From assembly GCA_943736015.1 (NCBI GenBank), contig OX031065.1, positions 23,078,427-23,142,426 on the forward strand: DNA of 64,000 bases. Direction: 5' to 3'. The notes under the pieces are model-generated. The model made no database searches. It was not told where the DNA came from and was given only the letters and a program-made list of their open reading frames with translations. The stretch is from Tridacna crocea. Lineage: Eukaryota; Mollusca; Bivalvia; Cardiida; Cardiidae. Shown here piece after piece: positions 59,662 through 64,000 of this stretch (position 1 is the stretch's first letter; every line of letters starts with the position of its first letter). The position numbers and the translations under genes are program-made.

Positions 59662-61279
59662 AACTGGAAAAAGTTTCCGCAACAGCAACCCGTTGCTTCT
59701 GAATTCTATGTTTTTGCGCAGCAGTTAAACCTAACATTGACTTTTGACTCGCAAGGTCACCAAAATTGACCCTGGTAAGAAAACAGGGAAACATTCGGTT
59801 TACCTTTCTTTGATTTGTGCAACAGGTAGCAGTTGCCTCCGAAAGTGTCCGAGTTGATTTTACAATTTTATGCGCAGCACGTAACCATCACGTATGGGGG
59901 ACATAGTCATCGTAACCAAATCAATGGCCCTAGTGAGAGAAAACGAAAAAGAAAAATCCCTATGATTGACTTGAATGACAGACCTGTCGTCTGCTACAAA
60001 ATGTTCCATAAGTCCATGTTTCATGTTTTCGCGGATGCGTAAATGGAACCTATGAGACGGTAGTCAACGTAAATGGTTTGTTGCCATGGTATAAAGACAA
60101 CGGAGGGGAAAAAAAAAAAAAAATGTCGGAAATTTTGTTCCCTACATTTGACTTAAGAAACATGTGTCGTCTGCCACGAAATGTTCCCTGAGTCGATTTT
60201 TCATGTTTTTCGCGGATACGTAAGTGGCACCTATGAGAGACGGTAGTCTACGTAAATGGGTATGTCGTCACGGTATAAAGAGATTGGAGAGAAAAAATAT
60301 ATTAGAAATTTAGTTCTCTTTGTTTGACTTATGCAGTTGCTACTGAAAGAGTCTTCAGTCTTTTTTTAGCCACTTGTCACATTATTTCCTGGTGTTTTCG
60401 CATGTGCGTAACTGGCACGTATGAAACGGTAGTCAATGTAACTGGGTTTCCTGTTGCGGTTTGAAGAGATTAGAAGAATTACGCTTCAATGCCCTTTGTT
60501 TGATTCATGCAATAGGAATCAATTGCTACTGAAAGAGTATTCAGTCTTTTTTTAGCCACTTGTCACATTCATTTCTGGGTTTTTTGCACTGTACATTGAT
60601 CATTTTGGCTTATTCAATGTGCAGAATTTAATGTGGTCTGAGTCAGAAAATCTAATTAAGGGATAAAGGGGCATCAAGGGTTTATTTCAAGGGAAGTAAC
60701 TCTTGCAGGGGGGGCTTGAAAAGACCAAAACAAGGTCTTCTGCCACCCTGTTCTCTTAAATTTTGGCCCTTTTTCTGTGAAATCTGGCATGTGTGGATGG
60801 TGCATGCCTGGCAGTTTGCCAAGGACTGCACAGCAGCCTTCAAAGGAGACTTTAAATCCACTTTTATGCCGTTTTTTGTTCACTGTTTTCTATTGATATA
60901 TTAGGGCGCCATTTTGAAGTAATTTTCAAGCTCTCTGATTGGCTGATTGGGCCCAGCTTTGAATTTCTCAAAGCCTCTGATTGGCTGACTGGGCCCAGCT
61001 TTGAATTTCTCGAAGCCTCTGATTGGCTGACTGGGCCCCATGCTGATTTCCTTATTAACCTTTTACCATACAATGACGCCTTTTTACACACCCGAAAGAG
61101 AAAGCTTTTGAAAATAATCTGAGAAAAGGAGACAATGCAGGTTACCAGCATTTTCTCCTTTTCCCACAATGTTTTCTACCCTATCGAAGAAAAAATGGAT
61201 TATTGCTTATTCTTACGTCTTATTGTATCTTTATGGCCTATTTTCAAATTCTTCAAACTAGAACAAGATTTTTTTTTTT
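59662..61279 (+). repeat. Satellite unit U38 (1,618 bp)
   Basis: Second half carries CTTTTTCTGTG near 60775 and ACCATACAATG near 61068 as in U35. The first half lacks the private changes of U35. Confidence 0.97.
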
Positions 61280-62896
61280 AACTGGAAAAAGTTTCCGCAA
61301 CAGCAACCCGTTGCTTCTGAATTCTATGTTTTTGCGCAGCAGTTAAACCTAACATTGACTTTTGACTCGCAAGGTCACCAAAATTGACCCTGGTAAGAAA
61401 ACAGGGAAACATTCGGTTTACCTTTCTTTGATTTGTGCAACAGGTAGCAGTTGCCTCCGAAAGTGTCCGAGTTGATTTTACAATTTTATGCGCAGCACGT
61501 AACCATCACGTATGGGGGACATAGTCATCGTAACCAAATCAATGGCCCTAGTGAGAGAAAACGAAAAAGAAAAATCCCTATGATTGACTGGAATGATAGA
61601 CCTGTCGTCTGCTACAAAATGTTCCATAAGTCCATGTTTCATGTTTTCGCGGATGCGTAAATGGAACCTATGAGACGGTAGTCAACGTAAATGGTTTGTT
61701 GCCATGGTATAAAGATAACGGAGGGGAAAAAAAAAAAAAATGTCGGAAATTTTGTTCCCTACATTTGACTTAAGAAACATGTGTCGTCTGCCACGAAATG
61801 TTCCCTGAGTCGATTTTTCATGTTTTTCGCGAATACGTAAGTGGCACCTATGAGAGACGGTAGTCTACGTAAATGGGTATGTCGTCACGGTATAAAGAGA
61901 TTGGAGAGAAAAAATATATTAGAAATTTAGTTCTCTTTGTTTGACTTATGCAGTTGCTACTGAAAGAGTCTTCAGTCTTTTTTTAGCCACTTGTCACATT
62001 ATTTCCTGGTGTTTTCGCATGTGCGTAACTGGCACGTATGAAACGGTAGTCAATGTAACTGGGTTTCCTGTTGCGGTTTGAAGAGATTAGAAGAATTACG
62101 CTTCAATGCCCTTTGTTTGATTCATGCAATAGGAATCAATTGCTACCGAAAGAGTATTCAGTCTTTTTTTAGCCACTTGTCACATTCATTTCTGGGTTTT
62201 TTGCACTGTACATTGATCATTTTGGCTTATTCAATGTGCAGAATTTAATGTGGTCTGAGTCAGAAAATCTAATTAAGGGATAAAGGGGCATCAAGGGTTT
62301 ATTTCAAGGGAAGTAACTCTTGCAGGGGGGGCTTGAAAAGACCAAAACAAGGTCTTCTGCCACCCTGTTCTCTTAAATTTTGGCCCTTTTTCAGTGAAAT
62401 CTGGCATGTGTGGATGGTGCATGCCTGGCAGTTTGCCAAGGACTGCACAGCAGCCTTCAAAGGAGACTTTAAATCCACTTTTATGCCGTTTTTTGTTCAC
62501 TGTTTTCTATTGATATATTAGGGCGCCATTTTGAAGTAATTTTCAAGCTCTCTGATTGGCTGATTGGGCCCAGCTTTGAATTTCTCGAAGCCTCTGATTG
62601 GCTGACTGGGCCCAGCTTTGAATTTCTCGAAGCCTCTGATTGGCTGACTGGGCCCCATGCTGATTTCCTTATTAACCTTTTACCACACAATGACGCCTTT
62701 TTACACAACCGAAAGAGAAAGCTTTTGAAAATAATCTGAGAAAAGGAGACAATGCAGGTTACCAGCATTTTCTCCTTTTCCCACAATGTTTTCTACCCTA
62801 TCGAAGAAAAAATGGATTATTGCTTATTCTTACGTCTTATTGTATCTTTATGGCCTATTTTCAAATTCTTCAAACTAGAACAAGATTTTTTTTTTT
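61280..62896 (+). repeat. Satellite unit U39 (1,617 bp)
   Basis: Copy of U36 with all its markers, one A shorter in the A-run. Confidence 0.97.
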
Positions 62897-64000
62897 AACT
62901 GGAAAAAGTTTCCGCAACAGCAACCCGTTGCTTCTGAATTCTATGTTTTTGGGCAGCAGTTAAACCTAACATTGACTTTTGACTCGCAAGGTCACCAAAA
63001 TTGACCCTGGTAAGAAAACAGGGAAACATTCGGTTTACCTTTCTTTGATTTGTGCAACAGGTAGCAGTTGCCTCCGAAAGTGTCCGAGTTGATTTTACAA
63101 TTTTATGCGCAGCACGTAACCATTACGTATGGGGGACATAGTCATCGTAACCAAATCAATGGCCCTAGTGAGAGAAAACAAAAAAGAAAAATCCCTATGA
63201 TTGACTTGAATGACAGACCTGTCGTCTGCTACAAAATGTTCCATAAGTCCATGTTTCATGTTTTCGCGGATGCGTAAATGGAACCTATCAGACGGTAGTC
63301 AACGTAAATGGTTTGTTGCCATGGTATAAAGACAACGGAGGGGAAAAAAAAAAAAAAAAATGTCGGAAATTTTGTTCCCTACATTTGACTTAAGAAACAT
63401 GTGTCGTCTGCCACGAAATGTTCCCTGAGTCGATTTTTCATGTTTTTCGCGGATACGTAAGTGGCACCTATGAGAGACGATAGTCTACGTAAATGGGTAT
63501 GTCGTCACGGTATAAAGAGATTGGAGAGAAAAAATAAATTAGAAATTTAGTTCTCTTTGTTTGACTTATGCAGTTGCTACTGAAAGAGTCTTCAGTCTTT
63601 TTTTAGCCACTTGTCACATTATTTCCTGGTGTTTTCGCATGTGCGTAACTGGCACGTATGAAACGGTAGTCAATGTAACTGGGTTTCCTGTTGCGGTTTG
63701 AAGAGATTAGAAGAATTACGCTTCAATGCCCTTTGTTTGATTCATGCAATAGGAATCAATTGCTACTGAAAGAGTATTCAGTCTTTTTTTAGCCACTTGT
63801 CACATTCATTTCTGGGTTTTTTGCACTGTACATTGATCATTTTGGCTTATTCAATGTGCAGAATTTAATGTGGTCTGAGTCAGAAAATCTAATTAAGGGA
63901 TAAAGGGGCATCAAGGGTTTATTTCAAGGGAAGTAACTCTTGCAGGGGGGGCTTGAAAAGACCAAAACAAGGTCTTCTGCCACCCTGTTCTCTTAAATTT
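62897..64000 (+). repeat. Satellite unit U40 (partial, 1,104 bp, cut by the window edge)
   Basis: Copy of U37 by TTTGGGCAGC, CCATTACGTATG, CTATCAGACGG and GACGATAGTC. AAAATAAATTAG near 63535 (ATATATTAG elsewhere) is private. The window ends in the core, before the NFI-like and CCAAT elements. Confidence 0.97.

Larger units (their letters stand above)
1..64000 (+). repeat. Macrosatellite array, ~1.6-kb unit, about 40 head-to-tail copies
   Basis: The same sequence recurs every 1,576-1,622 bp from the first to the last base, always in the same orientation. A fixed marker, TTGCCTCCGAAAGTG, falls at 182, 1799, 3416, 5034, 6651, 8269 and so on to 63068, 40 times in all. Neighbouring units differ by only a small number of substitutions and short indels, so identity is very high. 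No transposon, gene or unrelated spacer interrupts the array, and no array end is visible. No gene-free stretch needs separate description because every base belongs to a unit. The first 10 bases are the T-run that ends the preceding unit. A tandem gene family (rDNA, histone, snRNA, spliced leader) was considered, but no such gene is recognisable in the unit. Confidence 0.98.
55680..64000 (+). repeat. Three-unit duplication, offset 4,855-4,856 bp (U35b-U37 / U38b-U40)
   Basis: Markers CTTTTTCTGTG, ACCATACAATG, GACTGGAATGATAG, CGCGAATACG, GCTACCGAAAG, CACAACCG, TTTGGGCAGC, CTATCAGACGG and GACGATAGTC recur in order at this offset. The left breakpoint lies between the private GCGACTG of U35 (~55670) and the shared CTTTTTCTGTG (~55919). 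The second copy continues past the window end. Confidence 0.9.

Noticed and set aside
1-64000. Tandem rDNA, 5S, tRNA, snRNA, histone or spliced-leader cluster
   Set aside because: No conserved RNA core, Pol III A/B box pair, histone frame or splice-leader donor context is recognisable in the 1.6-kb unit.
1-64000. CRISPR array or bacterial repeat
   Set aside because: The full 1.6-kb unit repeats, not a short repeat with unique spacers, and the 42-bp minisatellite has no spacers.
1-64000. Tandem transposon or LTR array
   Set aside because: No terminal inverted repeats, target-site duplications, integrase, transposase or reverse-transcriptase frame, primer-binding site or polypurine tract is visible.
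1-64000. CENP-B box or telomere repeat
   Set aside because: No match to the CENP-B core TTCG-N4-A-N2-CGGG and no run of TTAGGG-type repeats. Centromeric location cannot be argued from motifs here.

Overview
The whole 64-kb window is one uninterrupted, head-to-tail satellite (macrosatellite) array. A unit of about 1,617 bp is repeated 39 times in full. A 40th unit is cut by the right edge, and the last 10 bases of a preceding unit are cut by the left edge. All units lie in the same orientation and neither edge shows the end of the array, so it is longer than 64 kb. I find no convincing protein-coding gene, rRNA, tRNA, transposon or CRISPR array. The open frames seen in every unit are short (62-101 codons), overlap on both strands, often start at TTG, and vary without any sign of codon constraint.

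The window suggests a eukaryotic genome, most likely an animal. It is moderately AT-rich, purely satellite in content, and many inter-unit differences are CG to TG or CA changes, as expected where CpG is methylated. It also carries motifs resembling NF-Y, NFI and YY1 sites, the last two being mainly animal factors. I cannot name the species.

Unit anatomy (unit U1, 11-1627): the first ~1.0 kb is built from six diverged tandem submodules of about 140-182 bp (called Z, A, B, C, D, E here), so the array is a repeat of repeats. The remaining ~0.6 kb core is not modular. It has an NFI-like palindrome, a YY1/E2F-like GGCGCC element, a 42-bp minisatellite (normally two full copies and one partial) whose every copy carries a perfect inverted CCAAT box CTGATTGGCT, and a terminal T-run. 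An A-run in module B differs in length between units and explains most 1-5 bp size differences. Loss of one 42-bp copy explains the ~1,576-bp units, and an 8-bp deletion explains the 1,609-bp units.

Array history: the left part (U1-U19, 11-30600) is a mosaic of a few unit types. It includes a likely five-unit duplication (U5-U9 / U10-U14) and a very recent four-unit duplication of exactly 6,466 bp (U12-U15 / U16-U19). The right part (U20-U40) is a more uniform subfamily with its own dimer, monomer and trimer duplications. The trimer block (U35-U37 / U38-U40) runs off the right edge. This is the pattern expected from unequal crossing-over and gene conversion in register. Unit coordinates below start at the AACTGGAAAAAG motif after the T-run; the phase is arbitrary.
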